A model generated the notes under the pieces. That model did no database searches. It worked only from the letters and a program-made list of their open reading frames with translations, and was not told where the DNA came from. DNA of 36,932 nt, taken from positions 1-36,932 of the forward strand of contig JAISWO010000018.1 of NCBI GenBank assembly GCA_031271045.1, read 5' to 3'. Both the position numbers and the translations under genes were made by a program. The stretch comes from Tannerellaceae bacterium. GTDB taxonomy: Bacteria; Bacteroidota; Bacteroidia; Bacteroidales; Tannerellaceae. Each line of letters opens with the position of its first letter. Within the stretch, counting starts at the first letter, position 1. Positions 7,688-16,202 of this stretch are shown piece by piece.

Positions 7688-8305
7688 TTATAATGCAATC
7701 TTAACCCCGCCGGACAGTTTCACGTTGATGTTTTCAATCAGAGCATAGTCTGACAATTCCACTTGCCGGGTCTGGAAAGAAAACGTTAGTTCCAGCAGAC
7801 GTGCACCTTTGAGTTTGAGCACGTCGTCCTTTTTGATTTTCACAACATAGGGTTGCGGCGTAGAGATATTGGCCTTGAAAGTTTGGTTCTCAACGCTTAT
7901 ACCGGTATCCTCACCGTTTTCGTTCAAGATTTTGGTTGACAGATTGATGTCAGAGAACAACTTACCTTCCGCATCATTAATCCCGGCAATAAAATCGGCT
8001 TCAAACGAGATGTCACCCAGAGGTTCTTCCCTTCCTTTGTTATCATAAACAAAGTAATCGAACATTTCGTCCGAGAACAGACCCCTGACGGGTTCTGTGT
8101 ACTCAACATCGACCGGTATGGGCAATTCCGCCTGTAGATCAAATGAGATCGTGTCAAGGCTCCCTATTTGCAACAGGATGCCATTGTCGTGACTAAACGC
8201 ACCTTCCTTGTTTACGTCCTCCAGGTTGTATCCATCCTGCACGCAGGAAGATACGCCGCCCAGAGCCGCAACAAGAGTTAATAAATAAAGCAATCTTCTC
8301 TTCAT
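7688..8305 (-). CDS. Hypothetical lipoprotein paired with DUF5723
   Basis: The 205-residue protein has a lipoprotein signal (MKRRLLYLLTLVAALGGVSSC) with the lipidated Cys at residue 21, so it is anchored in an envelope membrane. The mature part is predicted to be all beta: NGILLQIGSLDTISFDL, then repeated strands ending in LSGGVKIAL. I cannot name a family. It sits 55 bp downstream of nqrF and 25 bp upstream of the DUF5723 gene, and such pairs of a small lipoprotein and a DUF5723 barrel suggest the two act together in the outer membrane. That link is inference from neighbourhood only. Confidence 0.75.
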   Translation of the reverse strand: MKRRLLYLLTLVAALGGVSSCVQDGYNLEDVNKEGAFSHDNGILLQIGSLDTISFDLQAELPIPVDVEYTEPVRGLFSDEMFDYFVYDNKGREEPLGDISFEADFIAGINDAEGKLFSDINLSTKILNENGEDTGISVENQTFKANISTPQPYVVKIKKDDVLKLKGARLLELTFSFQTRQVELSDYALIENINVKLSGGVKIAL

Positions 8306-8360
8306 TTTAATTTATGTTTGATATTAAATGTATGCTATAAAATCATTCCCTGTTTGACTT

Positions 8361-9623
8361 TCAAGCCCCAAAGTCGTCGAACATCAGCATTTCGGGCGGT
8401 ACGCCCAGACTGTCTAACATGACTTTCACGGCGTTCGACATCGGACCGGGGCCGCACATATAGTATTCGATGTCTTCCGGTGCTTCGTGATCGCAAAGGT
8501 AGTTGTCGAGGATGACTTTGTGGATAAAGCCCACGTAGCCAGTCCAGTTATCCTCCGGGCGTGGCTCGGAAAGGGCAATGTGGAATTTGAAGTTGGGGAA
8601 CTCCTTTTCGATGGCACGGAAGTCTTCTTCGTAGAAAATTTCGTTCTTCGAGCGAGCGCCGTACCAGTAGGACACCTTGCGGTTGGTTGTCTTCAGTGTG
8701 TTGAACAAGTGCAGCAGATGAGCGCGCAGGGGCGCCATGCCGGCTCCTCCGCCGATGTATAGCATTTCGCGTTGTGTATCCAGGATATGGAAATCGCCGT
8801 AAGGGCCTGACATTTTCACTTTATCTCCCGGCTTGAGGGTAAAGATAAACGAGGAAGCGATACCGGGCTTGATGCCGGCTTTCCATGTTCCCGTAGTACG
8901 GTCGAAGGGAGGTGTGGCGATGCGAACGTTGAGGGTAATGATATTGCCTTCGGCCGGGTAATTGGCCATTGAATAGGCGCGGATGGTTTCCTCTTCGTTC
9001 TTGCAGGCAAGGTTCCACATTTTAAACTTATCCCATTCTTCTCTGAAGCGGTCGTCCACATCAATATCCTTGTACAACATATCGAATTTGGGAATCAGGA
9101 TCTGCGAATAACTCCCCGGCTGGAAATTCATCACTTCGCCTTCCGGTAGCTTCACGGTAAATTCTTTGATAAAAGAAGCCACATTGTGGTTGGACACCAC
9201 CGTACACTCCCACTCTTTCACGCCGAAGACCGATTCGGGAACAATGATTTGGATATCCTCTTTCACCTTAGTCTGGCAACCCAGACGCCAGTTGTCTTTT
9301 ATCTGCTTGCGCGAAAAGAAGCCTACTTCGGTAGGCAAGATATTACCGCCGCCTTCGGGTATCTGGCACCGGCATTGTCCGCAGCTTCCGCTTCCGCCGC
9401 AGGCTGAAGACAGGAAGATACCGTTGCTCTGCAACGTACCAAGCACTGTACCTCCCAATGGAACTTCATATTTCTTTTCGCCATTGACAACCATCTCCAC
9501 TTGGCCTGATGGGAGCAGTTTGGTTTTGGCATACAACAATGCACCGACTAAGATAAGCGTAATCAACAAGAAGACAATTGCTCCCGCTGCAATGGTAAGT
9601 CCGCCTGACATTAATAGAATCAT
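8361..9623 (-). CDS. nqrF: Na+-translocating NADH:quinone reductase subunit F
   Basis: NqrF is the NADH-oxidising subunit: it takes electrons from NADH onto FAD and passes them through a 2Fe-2S centre to the membrane subunits. Its 420 residues are the usual length. An N-terminal membrane helix (residues 8-32) is followed by a plant-type ferredoxin domain with all cluster cysteines (SACGGSGSCGQCRC and, later, RLGCQTK). The FAD-binding RAYSMANYP, the nucleotide motif YIGGGAGMAPLRAH and the C-terminal CGPGPMSNAV-DDFG complete the reductase domain. It is the last gene of nqrABCDEF, 25 bp after nqrE. The N-terminus could instead begin at Met5. Confidence 0.97.
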   Translation of the reverse strand: MILLMSGGLTIAAGAIVFLLITLILVGALLYAKTKLLPSGQVEMVVNGEKKYEVPLGGTVLGTLQSNGIFLSSACGGSGSCGQCRCQIPEGGGNILPTEVGFFSRKQIKDNWRLGCQTKVKEDIQIIVPESVFGVKEWECTVVSNHNVASFIKEFTVKLPEGEVMNFQPGSYSQILIPKFDMLYKDIDVDDRFREEWDKFKMWNLACKNEEETIRAYSMANYPAEGNIITLNVRIATPPFDRTTGTWKAGIKPGIASSFIFTLKPGDKVKMSGPYGDFHILDTQREMLYIGGGAGMAPLRAHLLHLFNTLKTTNRKVSYWYGARSKNEIFYEEDFRAIEKEFPNFKFHIALSEPRPEDNWTGYVGFIHKVILDNYLCDHEAPEDIEYYMCGPGPMSNAVKVMLDSLGVPPEMLMFDDFGA

Positions 9624-9648
9624 CTGTTATTTCGTTAATGCGTTAATA

Positions 9649-10266
9649 CTAAATTTTAAGACCGGAGAAGCACATGAATCCAATACCCATCAAACCGGTA
9701 ATGATAAACGTAATACCTAATCCCTTCAAGGGTTTGGGTATATTCGAATACGTCAGCTTCTCACGAATGGCAGCCATTCCTACGATGGCAAGCAGCCATC
9801 CTATGCCACAACCTAAACTGTAAACCGTGGCTACGCCTACATTGGCGAATGACTTTTGCTGCATAAAGAGCGAACCGCCCAGAATGGCACAGTTGACGGC
9901 AATCAGCGGCAGGAATATTCCCAACGAGGCGTATAAGGCAGGAGCAAAACGTTCGATCACCATTTCAACCAACTGCGTGAAGGAAGCAATGACGGCTATG
10001 AAGATCAGGAAGGAGAGGAAACTGAGATTCACTCCTTCGTATCCGGCTCCCAGCCAGCTCAACGCACCTTCTTTCAGTACATAATTCTCAAGTATATAAT
10101 TGATAGGCAATGTGCATACGAGGATAAACGTCACGGCGATACCTAATCCTAAAGCCGTCTTCACATTCTTGGAGACTGCCAGGAATGAACACATACCCAG
10201 ATAGTATGCAAATATCATATTGTCGACAAAAACGGCTCGCACGAATGTGCTTAATAATTCTTCCAT
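9649..10266 (-). CDS. nqrE: Na+-translocating NADH:quinone reductase subunit E
   Basis: NqrE is a six-helix membrane subunit that, with NqrD, forms the Na+ pathway of the complex and holds an iron centre between the pair. I start it at the ATG at 10266, giving MEELLSTFVRAVFVDNMIFAYYLGMC, because this matches the family start; the frame is open for nine codons further upstream. The protein has 205 residues, the normal length. The paired half-helices with Cys (YYLGMC and VNCAILGG) typical of the NqrD/E fold are present. It starts 27 bp after the nqrD stop. Confidence 0.96.
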   Translation of the reverse strand: MEELLSTFVRAVFVDNMIFAYYLGMCSFLAVSKNVKTALGLGIAVTFILVCTLPINYILENYVLKEGALSWLGAGYEGVNLSFLSFLIFIAVIASFTQLVEMVIERFAPALYASLGIFLPLIAVNCAILGGSLFMQQKSFANVGVATVYSLGCGIGWLLAIVGMAAIREKLTYSNIPKPLKGLGITFIITGLMGIGFMCFSGLKI

Positions 10267-10293
10267 TGTATTTGTTATTAATAGAATCAACAA

Positions 10294-10920
10294 TTAATTT
10301 TCCTGAAGGTCTTTGTTCTTCGAACGATGCACCCATATAATGACGGCAACGACAATAAGCGCCATCGGAGGCAGTATCATCAGGCCATTGTTCACATAAC
10401 CCCATTGATAGAAGACATCGGGAACGACTTGGTATCCCAATAAGGTGCCCGATCCGAACAATTCGCGGAAAAAGCCGATAATTACCAGTATGATCCCATA
10501 TCCCAGACCATTGCCCAAGCCGTCGAGGAACGATTCCCAGGGGCCGTTGCCCAGTGCAAAGGCTTCTAAGCGCCCCATCAGGATACAGTTTGTAATGATC
10601 AGCCCCACAAAGACAGATAGCTGCTTGTTTACGTCAAACGCAAATGCCTTCAGCACTTCGCTTACAATCGTTACCAGTGCGGCCACCACCACCAATTGCA
10701 CGATGATGCGGATACGGTTCGGTATCGTATTCCTTAGCAACGATATGATGACATTGGCAAACGCTACGACGACCGTCACTGAAATACCCATCACGATCGA
10801 CGGTTCCAGTTTGGAGGTTACGGCCAAGGCGGAGCAAATCCCCAGCATCTGGACAATGACAGGATTATTCTTGCTAAACGGACCTGCCAGTATTTCTTTA
10901 CTTTTATTTGATAATCTCAT
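10294..10920 (-). CDS. nqrD: Na+-translocating NADH:quinone reductase subunit D
   Basis: NqrD is the membrane partner of NqrE and homologous to it. Its 208 residues include the characteristic helices VQMLGICSALAVTSKLE and IITNCILMGRLEAFA, each with a Cys expected to bind the intramembrane iron centre. The start overlaps the end of nqrC by 17 bases, indicating translational coupling. The tail is hydrophilic (HRSKNKDLQEN). It belongs to the nqr operon transcribed from upstream of nqrA. Confidence 0.96.
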   Translation of the reverse strand: MRLSNKSKEILAGPFSKNNPVIVQMLGICSALAVTSKLEPSIVMGISVTVVVAFANVIISLLRNTIPNRIRIIVQLVVVAALVTIVSEVLKAFAFDVNKQLSVFVGLIITNCILMGRLEAFALGNGPWESFLDGLGNGLGYGIILVIIGFFRELFGSGTLLGYQVVPDVFYQWGYVNNGLMILPPMALIVVAVIIWVHRSKNKDLQEN

Positions 10921-11608
10921 CTTCTTGTTGATTTTGTGAGGTTAAAAAACGAACATAGCCTTGCAGGCTGTCGTAGATCATTTTATCTACGCCCTGGCTG
11001 GTGATGGTGCCACCTGAGATACCATCTACATAATCTTGCCCAGCTACACTTTTACCCGGTTTGACGATAGCAACCGACTTGTATTCGCCATTGATGAATA
11101 TATGTTTGCCGGTAAACGGTCCGCTGAACGAAGGCATTACGATCTCGGCGCCCAGTCCGGGCGTTTCTCCCGCATGACTGAAGTCGGCACCATAGATGGT
11201 GTTTCGGTCATCGTTCACAGAGATGTATCCCCATAGCGGGCCCCAGAGTCCGGCGCCCGACAGGGCCATGATGTATTTGGTTTCGCCATCTACGCGGGCT
11301 ACAAACACCGGATAAGTCTTTTCTCCGAAGGCTTTTGCCACATCCGCAGCAAAGGCGTCGCCTTCTATCTTTTCTCCTTGTTCGTTCACAAGGAAGGAAG
11401 TTTCTATCAATTCGTCGTATTTCGCTTTTGCTTCATCTGCCGGGATTTGTACGTTGATCGAACGCAGTATCTGCTGGCGTTTGTCGTTCTCTTCGTTTTC
11501 CTTCTGGAGACTCTGCAAGGACTGCGAAGTGAACGCTAATACCACAGCTACGAGTACCACCATGACGGAAGCATAAATTATCGTGTATGTATTACTGTCT
11601 CTATTCAT
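10904..11608 (-). CDS. nqrC: Na+-translocating NADH:quinone reductase subunit C
   Basis: NqrC carries a covalently bound FMN on the outer side of the membrane. It has an N-terminal helix (TYTIIYASVMVVLVAVVLAF) and a soluble FMN-binding domain with GLWGPLWGYI and the flavinylation motif SGGTITS, whose threonine should carry FMN. A flavin transferase (ApbE) would be needed for the attachment and is not encoded in this window. The protein has 234 residues, the usual size. It lies 12 bp after nqrB and overlaps nqrD. Confidence 0.96.
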   Translation of the reverse strand: MNRDSNTYTIIYASVMVVLVAVVLAFTSQSLQSLQKENEENDKRQQILRSINVQIPADEAKAKYDELIETSFLVNEQGEKIEGDAFAADVAKAFGEKTYPVFVARVDGETKYIMALSGAGLWGPLWGYISVNDDRNTIYGADFSHAGETPGLGAEIVMPSFSGPFTGKHIFINGEYKSVAIVKPGKSVAGQDYVDGISGGTITSQGVDKMIYDSLQGYVRFLTSQNQQEDEIIK

Positions 11609-11620
11609 AATCTGGGTGTT

Positions 11621-12832
11621 TTAGGATTGTTTGGCGGCGGCCCTTTTGAGGCGTCGTTTGATATTGCTTTCTACCACATAGTAGTCGATCAGCGGAGCGA
11701 ATATATTCATCAACAGGATGGCGAGCATCATTCCTTCGGGATAGCCAGGGTTCAGGATGCGGATCACGATGGCCATGACGCCGATCAGGAATCCGAAGAT
11801 ATATTTGCCGGTTTCCGTGCGGGCTGATGTAACAGGATCGGTTGCCATAAAGACGGCGCCGAAAGCAAATCCGCCCAGAAGCAAATGATCAAAGGGCGAT
11901 ACGCTCATAGCAACCGTCGTGCCAGCCAGGTTGAAAAGAGCGGCCGTGAAAGCGCCTCCTACAAAGACGGAGAGCATCGTCTTCCAGCTTGCTACGCCGG
12001 TAAAGAGCAGAATGGCTGCGCCGATCAGGATGGCGAGCACCGAAGTTTCGCCAATAGAGCCGGGGATCAATCCAATGAACAAATCCCAGGTGCTAAGCGG
12101 ATGTCCCAATACGTCTACTGCCTGGAAGGAGCCGATCTGATCGCTCGATGCAATGGTTATCTGCCCCAGCGGAGTGGCGCCCGAGAAGGCGTCTACCGTC
12201 GCTCCTTCCCCAATGCCGAAGGTCGTGCCGGTACGGACAAACACCTGATCGCCCGACATGGCCGAGGGATAAGCAAAGAACAGGAAGGCGCGGGTGATGA
12301 GCGCTACATTAAATATATTGTATCCTGTCCCACCAAAGACTTCTTTGGCAAAGATGACGGCAAACGCTGTTGCCACTGCAATCATCCACAGTGGCGTGTC
12401 GACCGGTACAATCAGTGGAATCAAAATACCGGAGACTAAAAAGCCTTCATGTATCTCTTCCTTTTTCCACTGGGCAACGGTAAACTCTATGCCCAATCCT
12501 ACGATATAGGAAACGGCAATGATGGGCAAGACCGCCAGGAATCCGTAAACAAATGTCATCCAGTAACCGGGGTCTGCACCGATAGCCAAATAATGCTGAT
12601 AGCCGGTATTATACATACCGAAAAGCAGGGCGGGAACCAGCGCTATGATGACAGCTGTCATGGTACGTTTGGCGTCTATGCTGTCGTGGATATGCACGCC
12701 TGATTTCGAGGTATCGTTCGAAACGAACAGGAAGGTTTCCATCCCTTCGAACAGGGAGCGCAGCATCGCCAGTTTGCCCCCTTCCGCAAAGTTGGGTTTA
12801 ATCTTGTCGAGATAATTCCTTAACGCTTTCAA
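11621..12832 (-). CDS. nqrB: Na+-translocating NADH:quinone reductase subunit B
   Basis: NqrB is the large membrane subunit that binds riboflavin, a covalent FMN and the quinone site and helps carry Na+. The 403 residues hold about ten hydrophobic segments. The FMN attachment motif is FSGATPLGQ, with the threonine as acceptor, and VFGGTGYNIFNVALITRAFLFF-type family sequence is well conserved. It starts 22 bp downstream of the nqrA stop. Nothing unusual is seen. Confidence 0.96.
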   Translation of the reverse strand: MKALRNYLDKIKPNFAEGGKLAMLRSLFEGMETFLFVSNDTSKSGVHIHDSIDAKRTMTAVIIALVPALLFGMYNTGYQHYLAIGADPGYWMTFVYGFLAVLPIIAVSYIVGLGIEFTVAQWKKEEIHEGFLVSGILIPLIVPVDTPLWMIAVATAFAVIFAKEVFGGTGYNIFNVALITRAFLFFAYPSAMSGDQVFVRTGTTFGIGEGATVDAFSGATPLGQITIASSDQIGSFQAVDVLGHPLSTWDLFIGLIPGSIGETSVLAILIGAAILLFTGVASWKTMLSVFVGGAFTAALFNLAGTTVAMSVSPFDHLLLGGFAFGAVFMATDPVTSARTETGKYIFGFLIGVMAIVIRILNPGYPEGMMLAILLMNIFAPLIDYYVVESNIKRRLKRAAAKQS

Positions 12833-12854
12833 TGTATAGTAAGTTTATTTGTTA

Positions 12855-14207
12855 TTAATTCATTTCCTTATACAATAGATTCAGGCCGTCGCGTACGATC
12901 TTTTGTATTTCAATCTTGGAGGTATCTACAAATTCGCAGAGGGCGAAGTCTTCGGGAGCGACTTCGTATATGCCCAGGTTCTCCATCTTGTCGATGTCGA
13001 AGGCTATGATGGCCTTGAGCAGGAACTCCGGGTAGATGTCCAACGGGAATACTTTATCGTATTCGTTCGACATGATCATGGCGCGTTTCCCTCCCCGGAT
13101 GCGGGCGTCCAGCACGTACTCCTTGTTTTTCCCCAGCAGCCAGGCGAGGAAGGTCCGGCTCACGCTGAACTTCTCTAATCCCGGTGTGGCCCAGCCGAAG
13201 AACTCATGCGTTCCGTCGCCTTCGGGAATGACGGTAATCTGGTTGTCGTACGCATAGAGGTAATCGTCTTTGCTTACTTTCTTCCCGGTCAGCACATTGC
13301 CGCTGATGATGCGCAGGCGGTCTTTCCCTTCGAGCAGTTTTCCTTCGACAAGGCTCCGGATGGTGCAGCCGGCGATGGTCTGTATGTAGCCTCTTTCGGT
13401 TGTCTCCGAGCCGGTCAGCGCAACTAAGCGGCGGAAGTCGGCTATGCCTTTTGTGAACAGGCGACCGATGATGATGACGTCATCCGGGTTGATCGTCCAT
13501 ACGATCTCGCCTTTGTTGATCGGTTTCGTATAGTTGATCAGTACGCTTACGTTACCGACGGGATGCGGGCCTTCTATCTCAACGGTTTCTACGCCGTTCC
13601 AGGGCGCTGTTTCGCCTTTAGGGACACCTACATAGATCTTGCCGTGAGTGAGTTTGCCCAATGCGTCGAGCCCAACCTGGAAGTCGGATTCCTGATCTTT
13701 TACGATATACCCGAACCGGGGAGACAGGGGGGCCGAATAGTGGGTCGACACATAGATGTCGCGAGGTGTATCGGACGGCGAGGCGACAATGTCGTACGGA
13801 CGTTGCTTGATAAAGGGCCACAGGCCTGCGTTGAGGAGGGCTTCCTTTATCTCTGCCGGCTTTAATGACAGGGGGTCTTTCCTCTCAAAGGTCTCGTATG
13901 CAATGGGTGCAGCATCGGGCTTTACGACGATACTGAGCACTTTGCGTCTCTCGCCGCGATTGACAGCTACGACTTCACCGCTTACTGGTGAAACAAATTT
14001 GATCTCGGGGCGATTCTTGTCAGTCATCAGGACGGCGCCGGCTTTGACTTTGTCACCCGCCTTTGCAACAACACGGGGAGTGATACCGTTGTAGCTATCG
14101 GGGACTATCGCATACGTTTCGCTTTCCCTGCCTTTCAATAATACTTCGGAGGCTTTGCCTTTCAACCGAACATCTAAGCCTCTTTTAATTCTGATTACAT
14201 TTGCCAT
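12855..14207 (-). CDS. nqrA: Na+-translocating NADH:quinone reductase subunit A
   Basis: NqrA is the cytoplasmic subunit without transmembrane helices that helps form the quinone site of the respiratory Na+ pump. The 450-residue protein begins VIRIKRGLDVRLKG and shows the lipoyl-like fold KAGDKVKAGAVLMTDKNRPEIKFVSPVSGEV, then the family block GPHPVGNVSVLI. It is the first gene of nqrABCDEF, with a promoter-like sequence just upstream (14243-14272) in the divergent gap shared with the T9SS plug gene. Confidence 0.97.
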   Translation of the reverse strand: MANVIRIKRGLDVRLKGKASEVLLKGRESETYAIVPDSYNGITPRVVAKAGDKVKAGAVLMTDKNRPEIKFVSPVSGEVVAVNRGERRKVLSIVVKPDAAPIAYETFERKDPLSLKPAEIKEALLNAGLWPFIKQRPYDIVASPSDTPRDIYVSTHYSAPLSPRFGYIVKDQESDFQVGLDALGKLTHGKIYVGVPKGETAPWNGVETVEIEGPHPVGNVSVLINYTKPINKGEIVWTINPDDVIIIGRLFTKGIADFRRLVALTGSETTERGYIQTIAGCTIRSLVEGKLLEGKDRLRIISGNVLTGKKVSKDDYLYAYDNQITVIPEGDGTHEFFGWATPGLEKFSVSRTFLAWLLGKNKEYVLDARIRGGKRAMIMSNEYDKVFPLDIYPEFLLKAIIAFDIDKMENLGIYEVAPEDFALCEFVDTSKIEIQKIVRDGLNLLYKEMN

Positions 14208-14242
14208 GATACGATTTAACTTGTTTATCCGTAAATTTGGCG

Positions 14243-14272
14243 CAAATATAAGAAATGTTTTAATGGTTGTAA
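14243..14272 (-). promoter_or_regulatory. Candidate promoter of the nqr operon
   Basis: On the minus strand TATATTTG (14250-14243) matches the Bacteroidetes -7 box exactly. Nineteen bases upstream is TTA in place of the usual TTG at the -33 position. It lies 36 bp before the nqrA start codon in a short divergent intergenic region. Confidence 0.6.
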
Positions 14273-14311
14273 CACAGTCGAAAAAAAAATTAAAGAAATA
14301 AATATATAATA

Positions 14312-15628
14312 ATGAACAAACGAATTTTCTCTTTCTTCTCCGCCCTGTCCTTCATGGGCTGTTGCGGCATTTTTGCGCAGCCGGTTCAAACCACAGTGTA
14401 CAGCAATATGGTACATTCTCTGCGTGTGTGCGTCGCAGGGGAACCGCTTTCGGTTCCGGTGATTGATCTGAACGGACGAAAACAGATTGAAATCAATTTC
14501 GATGCGCTCCATGCGGATGGGCGGATGGCTTATTCGATTGTGCATTGTGATGCCGGCGGGCAGCCGTCTCTGCTCAATCCGGTTGATTTTATGGATGGGT
14601 TCCAGGGATTGACGATCGACGACTTTGCAAACTCCATCGCAACGACGACATCGTATACGAATTATCGCCTCTTGCTGCCCAATGATGAGGTGCGCTTCAA
14701 GGTATCGGGGAATTATGCCGTCACGGTGTTCGCCGAGAATGAGCCGGGTAAGGTGCTTCTGAAGGCTTGCTTTGCAGTGGTGGAGCCGCTGGTCGATATT
14801 TCTGCCGGAGTAACGGGCAACACGATGACGGATTTTAATAATGAGCGGCAGCAGGTCGAGTTCAGCGTCTATCCCAAGAGCCTGGCGGCTTCGTATCAGG
14901 CAACTGAGTGGAAGATTTTTGTCTATCAGAACCGGCGGCTTGATAATGTTGTGACCAACCTTGCGCCGACGTCTGTCCTGAGGGACCGGTGGGTGTATGA
15001 TCGGAATCGCGCCCTGATCTTTGAGGCGGGCAATGAATACCGGCGGATCGAATTTCTGAGTCATACATATAATGGTATCGGGGTGGATCATATCGAGTTT
15101 CATAATCCGTATTACCATGTTACGTTGCTGAATGATATTTCGCGCGCCCGCCGGACGTATCAGTATGACAAAGACCAGAACGGGCGCTTTGTGGTCGGTT
15201 GCAGCCGTTGCGAAGATCCGGGGACGGAGGCTGATTACGACATTGTGCATTTCACACTCAAGAGCGAATCCTTTGCGGATGGCACAGTGTACATACAGAG
15301 CGAAATTTATGGGAATGTGCTCGATGAGAGGAGCCGGATGGAGTATAATCCGGTTGCCGGCGCCTACGAAAAGGCTGTCCTTTTGAAGCAGGGGAGTTAT
15401 AATTATCAGTATCTTTTTGTCCCCAACGGTTCGTCGCAGGGCGAGACGTCGCTACTGGAGGGCAATTATTATCAGAGTGAGAACGAGTATGCGATCTTTG
15501 TCTATTACCGACCCTTTGGCGGGCGTTATGACAGGCTGGTGGGGATGTCGCATGTTCAGAGCGACGCATTCAGTTCGTTCAGCGCGAGTTCCATCGCACC
15601 GGCAATGGCATCGTCCATATCGAGATAG
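14312..15628 (+). CDS. Type IX secretion plug-domain protein (DUF5103)
   Basis: The 438-residue protein has a signal peptide (to about residue 23, GIFAQ) and then the DUF5103 pattern of beta-rich domains: SLRVCVAGEPLSVPVIDLN, the plug-like DYSIVHCDA-type strand, NYRLLLPNDEVRFKVSGNY and the C-terminal EGNYYQSENEYAIFVYYRPFGGRYDRLVG. Family knowledge: these proteins are thought to plug or associate with the SprA translocon of the type IX secretion system in the outer membrane. The family normally ends soon after the GGRYDRLVG segment. Here about 20 further codons (SDAFSSFSASSIAPAM) are read through the antisense of the glf remnant, so the natural stop has probably been lost and the tail is accidental. 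It is divergent from nqrA. Confidence 0.82.
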   Translation: MNKRIFSFFSALSFMGCCGIFAQPVQTTVYSNMVHSLRVCVAGEPLSVPVIDLNGRKQIEINFDALHADGRMAYSIVHCDAGGQPSLLNPVDFMDGFQGLTIDDFANSIATTTSYTNYRLLLPNDEVRFKVSGNYAVTVFAENEPGKVLLKACFAVVEPLVDISAGVTGNTMTDFNNERQQVEFSVYPKSLAASYQATEWKIFVYQNRRLDNVVTNLAPTSVLRDRWVYDRNRALIFEAGNEYRRIEFLSHTYNGIGVDHIEFHNPYYHVTLLNDISRARRTYQYDKDQNGRFVVGCSRCEDPGTEADYDIVHFTLKSESFADGTVYIQSEIYGNVLDERSRMEYNPVAGAYEKAVLLKQGSYNYQYLFVPNGSSQGETSLLEGNYYQSENEYAIFVYYRPFGGRYDRLVGMSHVQSDAFSSFSASSIAPAMASSISR

Positions 15629-16202
15629 GCGTATAGCCCCAGTCTTCCGCCAAAAATGACGTCGGGACGGGAGGCTGCTAATTCTTTATATTGGGAGAAG
15701 AGGCGCATATTCCGGTCGTCGTTGACCGGATAGTAGGGCTCTGCGCCGGGAGAAAGGGGTTGGGGATATTCGCGGGTGATAAGGGTGAAGGCTTGGGTGC
15801 CGAAATCAAAATGTTTGTGTTCTATGATTCGTGTGAAGGGGATGGCCGCTTCGTTGTAGTTGACGACGGCATTGCCCTGATAGCTTTCCATTTCCAGGCG
15901 TTCATGTTCAAAGCGCAGGCTCCGGTAGGCCAAGCGGCCGAGATTGTAATCAAAAAATTCGTCGATACATCCTGTAAAGAGGATTTTCGAGGCTATGTGG
16001 TCGAAACAGTCACGATCATCGAAGTAATTTACTCCCAAGCGGACGACGCTGCTCTTCAATCTTCGTTTTTACACCGGATGTTTCCTCCACAATGATCCCG
16101 TTTGTCGATTACCAGACATCTTTTCCCGCGTTCGTGCATCCATTGGGCAAAAACGGAGCCAAAGAGTCCGGAACCGACAATCAGATAATCATACGGTTTC
16201 AT
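15556..16202 (-). pseudogene. glf: UDP-galactopyranose mutase gene with internal deletion and frameshift
   Basis: Intact UDP-galactopyranose mutase converts UDP-Galp to UDP-Galf for surface glycans and has about 370 residues. Here the start is intact (MKPYDYLIVGSGLFGSVFAQ with the FAD motif, through LVIDKRDHCGGN at about 16080). The sequence then jumps to the C-terminal third in another frame (VRLGVNYFDDRDCFDHIAS onward, from about 16050). That part keeps YRSLRFE, NEAAIPFTRIIEHKHF, EPYYPVNDDRNM and FGGRLGLYAYLDMD. Some 170 residues are missing, including most of the substrate domain, so no enzyme can be made. Its ATG overlaps the stop of the DUF6261 gene by one base. Its 3' end overlaps the convergent T9SS plug gene by 73 bp. 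Confidence 0.9.

Noticed and set aside
14225-15250. 341-codon open frame on the minus strand
   Set aside because: It lies antisense inside the T9SS plug gene, which has a signal peptide and family motifs. The antisense product is rich in Arg/His/Ile without any recognisable domain.
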